Origin: DAOTTW01 sp034437615
GTDB taxonomy: Bacteria > Chloroflexota > Anaerolineae > Aggregatilineales > Phototrophicaceae
Direction: 5' to 3'
Assembly: GCA_034437615.1 (NCBI GenBank)
Contig: DAOTTW010000286.1
Location: 1-6,095 of the forward strand
DNA: 6,095 bases
Shown here: piece after piece, positions 1 through 5,914 of the stretch
Layout: every line of letters begins with the position of its first letter
How positions within the stretch are numbered: the stretch's first letter is position 1
Made by a program: the position numbers and the translations under genes
The notes under the pieces: model-generated
What the model saw: only the letters and a program-made list of their open reading frames with translations
The model's database searches: none
What the model was told of the DNA's origin: nothing

Positions 1-1
1 A

Positions 2-61
2 CTGGCTCTGCATGATGCCCAACAGGCCTACGACACTATCATGAAGAACTTCCCGTTGTAA
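2..61 (+). CDS. 3' end of an upstream gene, possibly a solute-binding protein
   Basis: Reading from base 2, an open frame encodes 19 residues ending AYDTIMKNFPL and then a TAA stop. The start lies outside the window. The amphipathic, helix-like tail (ALHDAQQAYDTIM) resembles the last helix of many family-1 extracellular solute-binding proteins. That is weak evidence, and any protein with a C-terminal helix would fit. It lies 247 nt upstream of the ugpB-like gene on the same strand, so it may belong to a neighbouring transport locus, but the long gap with its own promoter candidates argues against one operon. No clear T-tailed terminator follows it. Confidence 0.5.
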   Translation: MALHDAQQAYDTIMKNFPL

Positions 62-160
62 CGAAATTCCAACCAAGTGGCGGCTGGTGACACGGATGCT
101 TCTGGTAACCCGTTTCGGACCATTGGATCATATTGTACACCTACACAGACAATGTAAAAG

Positions 161-172
161 TTTAACGTGAAA
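161..172. promoter_or_regulatory. candidate LacI-family operator
   Basis: TTTAACGTGAAA is a near-perfect 12-bp palindrome (five of six base pairs) with a central CG step, the usual form of LacI/GalR-family operators. It directly follows the upstream -10 candidate (155-160) and lies just before the downstream -35 candidate (188-193), so a bound repressor could block either promoter. The 8-mer AGTTTAAC at 159-166 recurs at 5760-5767, just upstream of the lacI-family remnant. The family link is inference from shape and context. Confidence 0.3.
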
Positions 173-187
173 GCATCTAAGTGGTTC

Positions 188-214
188 TTGGTAGTCAATT
201 AATGGGAATATAAC
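188..214 (+). promoter_or_regulatory. candidate sigma-70-type promoter of the ugp-like cluster
   Basis: A TATAAC hexamer at 209-214 matches the -10 consensus at five of six positions. TTGGTA at 188-193 could serve as a -35, with a short 15-nt spacer. Transcription would begin near 221 and leave a leader of roughly 90 nt before the ATG at 309. A second, weaker pair lies upstream: TTGTAC at 133-138 with TAAAAG at 155-160, spacer 16. This is the only non-coding stretch before the five-gene cluster, so a promoter is expected here, but which pair is used cannot be settled by eye. Confidence 0.35.
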
Positions 215-291
215 AGTAGCATTCTAACCTTGGCTCTGTTTCAGGGTGACTTAACGGTTGCCCCGGACTAACGCCAAAAGATTCAGCTATC

Positions 292-298
292 AGGAGAG
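292..298 (+). promoter_or_regulatory. ribosome binding site that fixes the ugpB-like start
   Basis: AGGAGAG lies 10 nt before the ATG at 309, while the in-frame upstream TTG at 258 has no comparable site. Starting at 309 also puts the signal peptide (MKRTFLAAVV) at the very N-terminus, as a Sec signal requires. Confidence 0.75.
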
Positions 299-308
299 TC
301 GCAGTATC

Positions 309-1649
309 ATGAAACGTACCTTTCTTGCCGCAGTTGTCTTGCTCGCACTGAGCATTTCCGCCGTTGTCGCCCAAGAAGAAGAACGCATCGAGATTGAGTT
401 CTACCATGCTATGGGCTGGGTGAACTGGTTGACCGACGTCTTCGAGCCTGCCTTCGAAGAAGCCTTCCCGCAGTACGATCTGGTCCAGAACATCCCCGGT
501 GGTTACACCGACGTGATCGAACTGAATGCTCTGGCGCAGGAACAAGGCAACCCGCCCGCGCTCGTGCAGGTCTACGAAGCTGGTACGCAGGAAATGCGTG
601 ACAGCGGCTACTTCAAGCCGATCTTCGAAGCCGTTGAGGGTCTGGACGAAGTCAATGGCCTGGCAATCAACCTGGATGACATCTTCGAGCCAGTCGGTTC
701 CTACTACCAGGTAGACGGCCAGTACTATTCCATGCCGTTCAACACCTCGACACCGATCATCTACGCCAACATGGACCTGTTGGTCGAAGCCGGCATTGCC
801 GCCGACACAGCCGACCGCGACAGCATTCCAGAGACCTGGGCCGAAGTTGACGCGGCTTGTGAAGCCATCGCAGCCAACACCGAAGCCGACTGCATCACCT
901 GGGGCTTTGGCGATAGCTGGATTTACGAGCAGACGATGGGCCAAATGGGCCAACTGCTGGCGAACAACGACAATGGCCGCAGCGGTCGCGCCACCGAATG
1001 GCTGGTCAACAGCGAACTGTCCGTAGACTATGTGACCTGGTGGCAGAACCTGGCTCAGAACGGTCACTTCGTTCAGTACGCCAGCGGCGACGATAGCAAC
1101 GCCGCCTGGGCCAACAGTGAACTGGCCTTCCAGATCGGCTCCAGCGCTGGTGCTGCCAGCCGCATCGCGACAGCAGGCGACAACTTCACCGTGCTGGCTG
1201 GTCGTATGCCCTACAACCAGGACGTGCCCTACGTTGGCAACCTCATCGGTGGCGCTACCATCTATCTGACTGATGGTCTGGACCCCGAAGTTGAACAAGG
1301 TGCGCTGACGGTGCTGGCCTACCTGCTGACTGCGGAAAACGCTGCGGGCTGGCATCAGTCGACCGGCTACGTTCCCATCAACCGCGCTGGCTATGGATTC
1401 CTGGAAGAAGAAGGCTGGTTCGAAGAAAACCCCGTCTTCACCGTCGCGAACGAGCAATTCGACGCTGTGACCGTGACCCCGGCCAGCACTGGCGTCCTGG
1501 CTGGTACCTTCATCCAGACCCGCCGCCTGCTGAGCGAAGGCTTCTCGAAAATCCTCGATGGCGCTGATCCTCAGGCAACTATGGACCGCGTTAAGGCCGA
1601 AGCCGACTTGCTGCTGGAAGAATACAACCTGCTGGTCGTCGGCGAATAA
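309..1649 (+). CDS. ugpB: UgpB-like extracellular solute-binding protein (glycerol-3-phosphate / glycerophosphodiester type)
   Basis: 446-residue binding protein of an ABC importer, likely capturing sn-glycerol-3-phosphate or its diesters outside the membrane. Residues 1-21 form a Sec signal peptide (KR, hydrophobic core, AVVA then QEEE). There is no lipobox cysteine. The mature part follows E. coli UgpB closely in length and landmarks: FYHAM (31-35), LVQVYEAGT (85-93), MPFNTSTP (142-149), IGGAT (313-317), AAGWHQSTGYVPI (345-357). Aligned by eye to E. coli UgpB, the residues I recall as ligand contacts (Y65, E89, S144, S270, G307, Y346, R397) correspond to Y66, E90, S147, S278, G315, Y354 and R405, all conserved. 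The start at 309 is chosen for its Shine-Dalgarno and signal peptide. The permease genes follow after a 174-nt gap holding a hairpin. The family call is firm; the exact ligand is inference. Confidence 0.93.
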   Translation: MKRTFLAAVVLLALSISAVVAQEEERIEIEFYHAMGWVNWLTDVFEPAFEEAFPQYDLVQNIPGGYTDVIELNALAQEQGNPPALVQVYEAGTQEMRDSGYFKPIFEAVEGLDEVNGLAINLDDIFEPVGSYYQVDGQYYSMPFNTSTPIIYANMDLLVEAGIAADTADRDSIPETWAEVDAACEAIAANTEADCITWGFGDSWIYEQTMGQMGQLLANNDNGRSGRATEWLVNSELSVDYVTWWQNLAQNGHFVQYASGDDSNAAWANSELAFQIGSSAGAASRIATAGDNFTVLAGRMPYNQDVPYVGNLIGGATIYLTDGLDPEVEQGALTVLAYLLTAENAAGWHQSTGYVPINRAGYGFLEEEGWFEENPVFTVANEQFDAVTVTPASTGVLAGTFIQTRRLLSEGFSKILDGADPQATMDRVKAEADLLLEEYNLLVVGE

Positions 1650-1702
1650 GACCGTTACGACATTCCGGCACCTGGATAAGCAAATGGTCCTCGGCCTGTA
1701 AG

Positions 1703-1747
1703 AACGCAAACGTAGGGACACCCTTTTTGGGTGTCCGTCCCTGCGTT
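1703..1747 (+). promoter_or_regulatory. intercistronic hairpin between binding-protein and permease genes
   Basis: A perfect 8-bp stem, GGACACCC (1716-1723) with GGGTGTCC (1729-1736), encloses a TTTTT loop. An outer 6-bp stem (1703-1708 with 1742-1747, AACGCA/TGCGTT) can clamp the base. The T-run is in the loop, and no U-tract follows the 3' arm, so this is not a canonical intrinsic terminator. Such structures after a binding-protein gene are known in other ABC operons to stabilise the upstream mRNA or attenuate read-through, giving more binding protein than permease. That role is inferred here. Confidence 0.65.
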
Positions 1748-1823
1748 AACCGCCTACCCTAGCCGACCATGCCATGATCCAGGTGTTGCCTTTTCTTCGT
1801 TCTGAGCTAGAGGTGACCCACCC

Positions 1824-3119
1824 GTGACCCCCATAACCCTCACGATCATCGTAACCCTGATCAGCGCAGCGCTTGTGGGTGCCTTGCACGCACGCAACCG
1901 CCGGAACTTATCCATTGGCTTGGCGCTTGGTGCGCTAGCAGGCCTGTTGAGCACGCAGCTTTCCATGATTCCGCTGCAATATTGTGTATTGGACCCCGAA
2001 AACCACATGTTCTTCGAGGTAAGCTTCTTCGGGCAAACCACAACCGTGAACGCGGTTACCCTGATCGGCGGTCTCGCTATCGCCATCGTGACCTGGGGCG
2101 TCATGCTCGGCCTGACGGTCATGTTGCAGGAGTGGCGCACAAAACGCCGCTTGCTGCCACCCGCCGAGACGACGCCAGGTATGTTCGCCCGTGACCGCAT
2201 TTCGCCATGGTTGTTCATCGCGCCGACGGTCATCGGTGTGGCGCTATTTACGTATTGGCCCGCTGTGCAGAATTTCATCCTGGGCACGCAACTGGCACGA
2301 CGCGGCATTCCGACGACGCGCTTCATCTGCATCGATAACTTCGCGGCGCTCATCACGGGGCGTCTGCAAGATGCACATTACTATTTTTTCAGCGATGATG
2401 TCATCTTCCGTGCGGAAAATGCGGCCTACCTGGATGTCCTGGCGGTCAGCTTTTTCTTCTCGTTCTTTATCGTGATCCTGGCGAACATCATCGGCCTGGG
2501 GATCGCCATGCTGGCCTTTCAGAAGATTCGCGGGGCAGCCGCCTATCGTACCCTCCTGATCTGGCCTTACGCCTTGTCGGGTGTGGTGGTCGGCATCGTC
2601 TTTCGTATCATGCTGGGTAACGCAGGCGTCATCAACCATTTCATACAGGGCCTCGGCCTGCCAGAGATTCCGTTCCTGCTGGATCAATCACTCGCCCGCT
2701 GGTCGGTGATCCTGGCGGCGACCTGGAACATCCTGGCGTTCAACATCTTGATTTACGTAGCGGCCTTGCAAGCAGTACCGAAGGAATTGCTAGAGGCGGC
2801 ATCAATTGACGGTGCGAACGTCTGGCATCGCTTCTTGAATGTGACGTTGCCAATGATCTCGCCCTATACGTATTTCGTCGTCTTCATTAACCTCAATTAC
2901 ACTTTCTTCGATCTGTTCGGCCTGATCGACAATCTGACGCAGGGTGGCCCGGTCAACGCGACCACCAACATGGTCGTCGACATCATCCAGACGGGCGTCG
3001 TAGACCGCGACATCGGTAAGGCTGCCGCTGTATCTATCGTCCTGTTGTTCATCGTCATCGGGTTAGCCTTCTTGCAATACCGACTGATGGGCCGCCGAGT
3101 GACTTACGGAGCGACGTAA
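1824..3119 (+). CDS. ugpA: UgpA-like ABC permease with extra N-terminal membrane domain
   Basis: 431-residue inner-membrane subunit, pairing with the next gene product to form the import channel. It starts at GTG 1824, preceded by AGGTG at 1811-1815. The core from about residue 127 matches UgpA: SPWLFIAPT (127-135), WPYALSGVV (247-255), the ATPase-contacting EAA loop (E324-A-A, D329-G330, ending TLP at 341-343), FFDLFGLID (361-369), TQGGP (372-376). Core membrane segments are near 128-148, 205-232, 242-265, 291-315, 346-366 and 398-418. E. coli UgpA is about 295 residues. The extra length is mostly an N-terminal block of about 120 residues with three further hydrophobic segments (about 3-21, 30-50, 75-101) and a basic linker (WRTKRR). 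MalF also has extra N-terminal segments, but I see no shared motif. Confidence 0.92.
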   Translation: MTPITLTIIVTLISAALVGALHARNRRNLSIGLALGALAGLLSTQLSMIPLQYCVLDPENHMFFEVSFFGQTTTVNAVTLIGGLAIAIVTWGVMLGLTVMLQEWRTKRRLLPPAETTPGMFARDRISPWLFIAPTVIGVALFTYWPAVQNFILGTQLARRGIPTTRFICIDNFAALITGRLQDAHYYFFSDDVIFRAENAAYLDVLAVSFFFSFFIVILANIIGLGIAMLAFQKIRGAAAYRTLLIWPYALSGVVVGIVFRIMLGNAGVINHFIQGLGLPEIPFLLDQSLARWSVILAATWNILAFNILIYVAALQAVPKELLEAASIDGANVWHRFLNVTLPMISPYTYFVVFINLNYTFFDLFGLIDNLTQGGPVNATTNMVVDIIQTGVVDRDIGKAAAVSIVLLFIVIGLAFLQYRLMGRRVTYGAT

Positions 3120-3120
3120 A

Positions 3121-4011
3121 ATGACGACTAGCAACCAACCCCTTGCACAAGCTGTCGAAGTGGCACCGCGTGTCACGTTCTGGTCGGCGCTATCTGGCCT
3201 GATGGCGAAGAATTGGTACGTGCACGTGTTGTTGTGGATCGCCGTGCTGTTTATGGGCTTCCCGGTGTTCTACGCCATTCTGACCAGCACACAAACCAAC
3301 CAGCAAATCTTCACCTATCAGTTCACGCCGGGCACAGCCTTTCAGGATAACCTTGAAGAGGTTTTCAGCCAGAATATCGGTGGTTTGATGGTCAATACAT
3401 TCATCGTCGCCACCCTGATCACCTTTGGTAAGGCCGTATTGTCGATCTTCAGCGGCATGGCACTTGTGTATTTTCGTTTTCCGGGCAAGTGGCTGATCTT
3501 CGGCTTCATTCTGGCTGGCCTGATGGTGCCGGGTGAGGTAACGATCATCGCGCTGTTTCGGCTGGTCGCGCTCGACCTGGGATGGGGCAACACCTGGACG
3601 GCGCTGGTCATCCCGGCGGTTGCCAGTTCTACGGGCACGTTCTTGTTCCGGCAGCACTTTGCCAGCATCCCGCCGGATTTATCCGAGGCCGCGCAGCTCG
3701 ATGGCGCAAGCCCGCTGCAATTTCTGTTTCGGGTGTTGGTGCCGCTCAGTTGGAACACCGTGGGCGCATTGATCGTGATCATGTTCATCGGCGCATGGAA
3801 CAGCTATGCATGGCCGTTGCTGATCATCAGCGACCCCGACTTGCAGCAGATTCAGGTCGGCCTCAGCCGCTTAAACGCAACGCTCGAAGTCGGCGCGACG
3901 TATGGCCCGATCATGCTTGGCGCGGTGCTTGCCAGCATCCCGCCGATTGTGGTATTCATCCTGATGCAGAAGCAATTCCTGAGTGGCTTCGCCATCACGC
4001 GAGATAAATAA
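3121..4011 (+). CDS. ugpE: UgpE-like ABC permease
   Basis: 296-residue second permease of the importer, close to the roughly 280 residues of E. coli UgpE. ATG 3121 follows the ugpA stop by one base, and GGAG (3108-3111) lies inside the upstream gene, so translation is probably coupled. After a hydrophilic N-terminus, membrane segments fall near 34-54, 88-113, 123-143, 157-172, 211-232 and 262-282. Landmarks shared with UgpE are NTFIVATLITFGK (92-104), YFRFPGKW (117-124), LMVPGEV (134-140), TGTFLFRQ (171-178), the EAA loop E189-A-A with D194-G195-ASP, and WNSYAWPLLIISD (226-238). The EAA loop should dock an ATPase, but no ATPase gene lies in the window. A shared UgpC/MsmK-type ATPase encoded elsewhere is the likely partner (inference). 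Confidence 0.93.
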   Translation: MTTSNQPLAQAVEVAPRVTFWSALSGLMAKNWYVHVLLWIAVLFMGFPVFYAILTSTQTNQQIFTYQFTPGTAFQDNLEEVFSQNIGGLMVNTFIVATLITFGKAVLSIFSGMALVYFRFPGKWLIFGFILAGLMVPGEVTIIALFRLVALDLGWGNTWTALVIPAVASSTGTFLFRQHFASIPPDLSEAAQLDGASPLQFLFRVLVPLSWNTVGALIVIMFIGAWNSYAWPLLIISDPDLQQIQVGLSRLNATLEVGATYGPIMLGAVLASIPPIVVFILMQKQFLSGFAITRDK

Positions 4012-4012
4012 C

Positions 4013-4726
4013 ATGCCGCATTTCGCCGTTTACTACATCCCTCCAGCCGAGTCAGCGCTATACCGGGCAGGTAGCGAGATCATGGGCTATGATGCCTATA
4101 CAGGTCGGCACCTACCCAAGCAAAACGCAGCCCGCCAACACTTCACGACGTTTAACGAGGCGTGGACGCATGTGCCCCAGGAATGGGGCTTCCATGTAAC
4201 GATTGGTCATGCGCTGGAATATGCGCCAGAGCGCCTGCCCGAAATCGAAGCCGAGATTGAGGCCATTTTGCGCCTGTTTGATGTCCAACGTCCATTCACG
4301 CTGGTGCCGGACGTACCATATCTGTCGGCGCACCCGAATAACATCACGTTGTATTATCAGGCAAATCAAGCGTTCATGATGTTCCATGCGCTCATCATCG
4401 CTCGTGTTCACGCGCTGGCAGTCAGCTCGCCGCTCTCGCGTGATCTGGATGCGGGCGCAACGCTACCGTTGTCCGCAACGAACCTCGAACGAGTGCGGCA
4501 GTATCATCATTTCGGCATTCTGGACGATTGGCACCCGCACTTTGGCCTATTACGACCGCTACCGACGGCGGATCGCCCAGAGGCTGAACGCGCAACCCTC
4601 GCCGCGCTGCCGACGCCGACAGCGCTCACCGTCGACACAATTTGCCTGTTGCTCAAGCCAGATGACGCAACGCATTTTCACGTCTATCGTCAGTTCCACC
4701 GTTCCGACTACCTATGCACCACCTGA
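4013..4726 (+). CDS. DUF1045-family protein, 2H-phosphoesterase-like
   Basis: 237 residues, cytoplasmic (no signal peptide or membrane segment). The N-terminus FAVYYIPPAESALYRAGS, then MGYDAYTG (24-31), matches the DUF1045 family, members of which are annotated as putative phosphonate-operon proteins and belong to the 2H phosphoesterase superfamily. The first 2H motif is intact: GFHVTIG with H61 and T63. The second aligns to WHPHFGLL (173-180): H176 is present, but the usual Thr/Ser two residues later is G178. The C-terminal strand VDTICLLL (207-214) is also typical. 2H enzymes act on cyclic phosphates or phosphodiesters; the substrate here is unknown. ATG 4013 follows the ugpE stop by one base with only a weak GAG upstream, suggesting coupling. 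An in-frame start at 3983 would overlap ugpE by 29 nt and adds residues that do not look like the family. Confidence 0.8.
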   Translation: MPHFAVYYIPPAESALYRAGSEIMGYDAYTGRHLPKQNAARQHFTTFNEAWTHVPQEWGFHVTIGHALEYAPERLPEIEAEIEAILRLFDVQRPFTLVPDVPYLSAHPNNITLYYQANQAFMMFHALIIARVHALAVSSPLSRDLDAGATLPLSATNLERVRQYHHFGILDDWHPHFGLLRPLPTADRPEAERATLAALPTPTALTVDTICLLLKPDDATHFHVYRQFHRSDYLCTT

Positions 4727-4780
4727 AACGAATGCGCTACTCACATTCCGAAATCACATGTTCACATTTTTACCAGTATC

Positions 4781-4808
4781 GCAACGGCACATACTGACCA
4801 GCCGTTGC
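4781..4808. repeat. perfect 8-bp inverted repeat between the two phosphoesterase genes
   Basis: GCAACGGC (4781-4788) and GCCGTTGC (4801-4808) are exact reverse complements around a 12-nt loop. No T-run follows, so it is not a typical intrinsic terminator. It sits in the 117-nt gap before the EEP gene, 35 nt upstream of its ATG. It could be an mRNA hairpin that sets relative expression, or a protein binding site. I found no convincing promoter in the gap. Confidence 0.5.
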
Positions 4809-4843
4809 CAATGTTGACGCCTAAACAACAAAGGGGATAGGCA

Positions 4844-5746
4844 ATGGCACGTATGACCATCATGACCTTCAATATCAAGGGGTCCTACTACGAGGACGGC
4901 GAAAACAACTGGCCGTTTCGTGCGCAACTCAACGTCGACACAATTCGCAAAGCCAACCCGGACCTGATCGGCTTTCAGGAGTTCCAACAGGGCAACTTAG
5001 AAACCTACAACGAGCGCTTGCCTGAGTACGCCTACGAGCTAGGGCCGCTCGTCGCCCGCGAAAATGACAGCGGTAGCGGCTATCATTGTGCGATTTATTG
5101 GCGAGCCGACCGCTTTGAAAAGCAAGATCAGGGGTACTTCTTCTTGAACGAAACGCCCTGGGTCTATGCGTTGCATTGGGGGGTGACACAAGGGCGCGGC
5201 GTCAACTGGGTGCGCCTGCAAGACAAACAAACAGGCTGTGAATTCATCCACCTGAACACGCACCTGGCACACGACAGCGAAGAAGCCAGGCGCAAAGGAG
5301 CGCAACTCATCGTAGATCGAATGCCTGCATTGGTTGCGGGCAGTCTACCGATGATCGCGACTGCCGACTACAACACCCGTGCCGTGCCCCTGCGCGAAGA
5401 ATGGGTACAAAACTGGGAAGCTCAGGCTCCGGACGAATACCGGGGCCTTATGTCCAGGGAAGAACGACCCTACCTCTGGGAGAACGTCGTCTATCAGACG
5501 TTCACGCAGGCAGGCTTTCAGGACAGCGCACAGGGCTTCATCGCAGAAGACGACATCAATCAGAATACATTTCACGGGATGCGCGGCAGCGCCTTTCCAC
5601 AGGTGGGTGCACGCATCGACTGGATTCTATTGCGAGATGGGTCACAGGGCTTCACCGTACACGATACAGTGATCATGCGCGACGAAGCACCGCCACTTTA
5701 CCCTAGCGATCATTATCCGGTATACGCCATAGTCGACTTGTGTTAA
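4844..5746 (+). CDS. endonuclease/exonuclease/phosphatase (EEP) family enzyme, probable phosphodiesterase
   Basis: 300 residues, the length of a single EEP domain (the DNase I / exonuclease III fold, metal-dependent phosphoester hydrolysis). Catalytic landmarks run in order: N10 in TFNIKG, E46 in GFQEF (metal ligand), LNTHLAH (137-143, H140), D175 and N177 in ATADYN, TFHG (242-245), RIDWIL (257-262, D259), and SDHYPV (288-293, D289/H290). DGENNWPFR (18-26) and the TFHG block point to the uncharacterised EEP subgroup found as single-domain bacterial proteins, rather than to exonuclease III. There is no signal peptide: the first strand begins at residue 4, so the enzyme should be cytoplasmic. 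AAGGGG (4831-4836) is a good Shine-Dalgarno. Its place after the importer suggests it cleaves the imported phosphodiester, in the role UgpQ plays in E. coli. A role in nucleic acid or sphingomyelin-type cleavage cannot be excluded. Confidence 0.85.
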   Translation: MARMTIMTFNIKGSYYEDGENNWPFRAQLNVDTIRKANPDLIGFQEFQQGNLETYNERLPEYAYELGPLVARENDSGSGYHCAIYWRADRFEKQDQGYFFLNETPWVYALHWGVTQGRGVNWVRLQDKQTGCEFIHLNTHLAHDSEEARRKGAQLIVDRMPALVAGSLPMIATADYNTRAVPLREEWVQNWEAQAPDEYRGLMSREERPYLWENVVYQTFTQAGFQDSAQGFIAEDDINQNTFHGMRGSAFPQVGARIDWILLRDGSQGFTVHDTVIMRDEAPPLYPSDHYPVYAIVDLC

Positions 5747-5777
5747 CATATAGGGCCATAGTTTAACACTCCTATAT
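5742..5777. repeat. overlapping inverted repeats upstream of the lacI-family remnant
   Basis: ATATAGG (5748-5754) and CCTATAT (5771-5777) are exact inverted copies, 16 nt apart. Overlapping them, 5742-5767 forms an imperfect palindrome (GTTAAC at one end, GTTTAAC at the other, 9 of 13 base pairs). The segment touches the EEP stop codon and ends 23 nt before the lacI-like ATG. It could be an autoregulatory operator or a weak mRNA hairpin. No U-tract follows. Confidence 0.35.
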
Positions 5778-5800
5778 CGTCATGTGAAAATAGCCCCTGC

Positions 5801-5914
5801 ATGTCGCAAGATCAGGCCGTCAGCATCACACAGATCGCAGAAGCCGCAGGCGTTTCGATTGGGCATGAGTTCAACATCTGTGCGATATGGGGCAACTTAG
5901 TTAATGCCAGATGA
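5801..5914 (+). pseudogene. truncated LacI-family transcriptional regulator (N-terminal helix-turn-helix fragment)
   Basis: ATG 5801 opens a 37-codon frame. The first 21 residues include VSITQIAEAAGVSIG, the start of the LacI/GalR DNA-binding helix-turn-helix; an intact member would continue with something like TVSRVLN. After G21 (codon 5861-5863) the similarity stops abruptly, and the frame runs through HEFNICAIWGN to a TGA at 5912-5914. The remaining roughly 300 residues of a normal LacI protein are absent. The break coincides with the start of AT-richer sequence carrying a recombinase gene, so the gene was probably interrupted by an insertion. No good ribosome binding site precedes the ATG. 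Its position directly downstream of a carbon/phosphate uptake operon suggests it was the local repressor. The LacI call rests on a short but characteristic motif. Confidence 0.65.

Noticed and set aside
258..308. 17-residue upstream extension of the ugpB-like gene from a TTG start
   Set aside because: It would bury the signal peptide behind a charged stretch, and the good Shine-Dalgarno at 292-298 serves the ATG at 309.
195..1721. 508-codon open frame on the minus strand opposite the ugpB-like gene
   Set aside because: It mirrors the codon structure of the plus-strand gene, shows no family motif, and the plus-strand protein matches UgpB throughout.
1716..1736. Hairpin as a Rho-independent terminator
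   Set aside because: The five Ts are in the loop and no U-tract follows the stem; the permease genes downstream need read-through or their own promoter, and none is evident.
3983..4012. Earlier start for the DUF1045 gene overlapping ugpE
   Set aside because: Family similarity begins right after the ATG at 4013, and the preceding residues are ugpE codons read out of frame.
4013..4726. Reading the cluster as a phosphonate (phn) operon because of DUF1045
   Set aside because: No C-P lyase, phosphonatase or PhnD-type binding protein is present, and the importer is clearly Ugp-like. DUF1045 alone is not enough.
4727..4843. A separate promoter for the EEP gene
   Set aside because: TTCACA at 4761-4766 has no acceptable -10 at 16-18 nt, so no promoter is claimed.
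4844..5746. Calling the last enzyme UgpQ or exonuclease III
   Set aside because: UgpQ is a TIM-barrel GDPD with different motifs; the sequence has EEP motifs and the DGENNW/TFHG signature of another EEP subgroup rather than exonuclease III.
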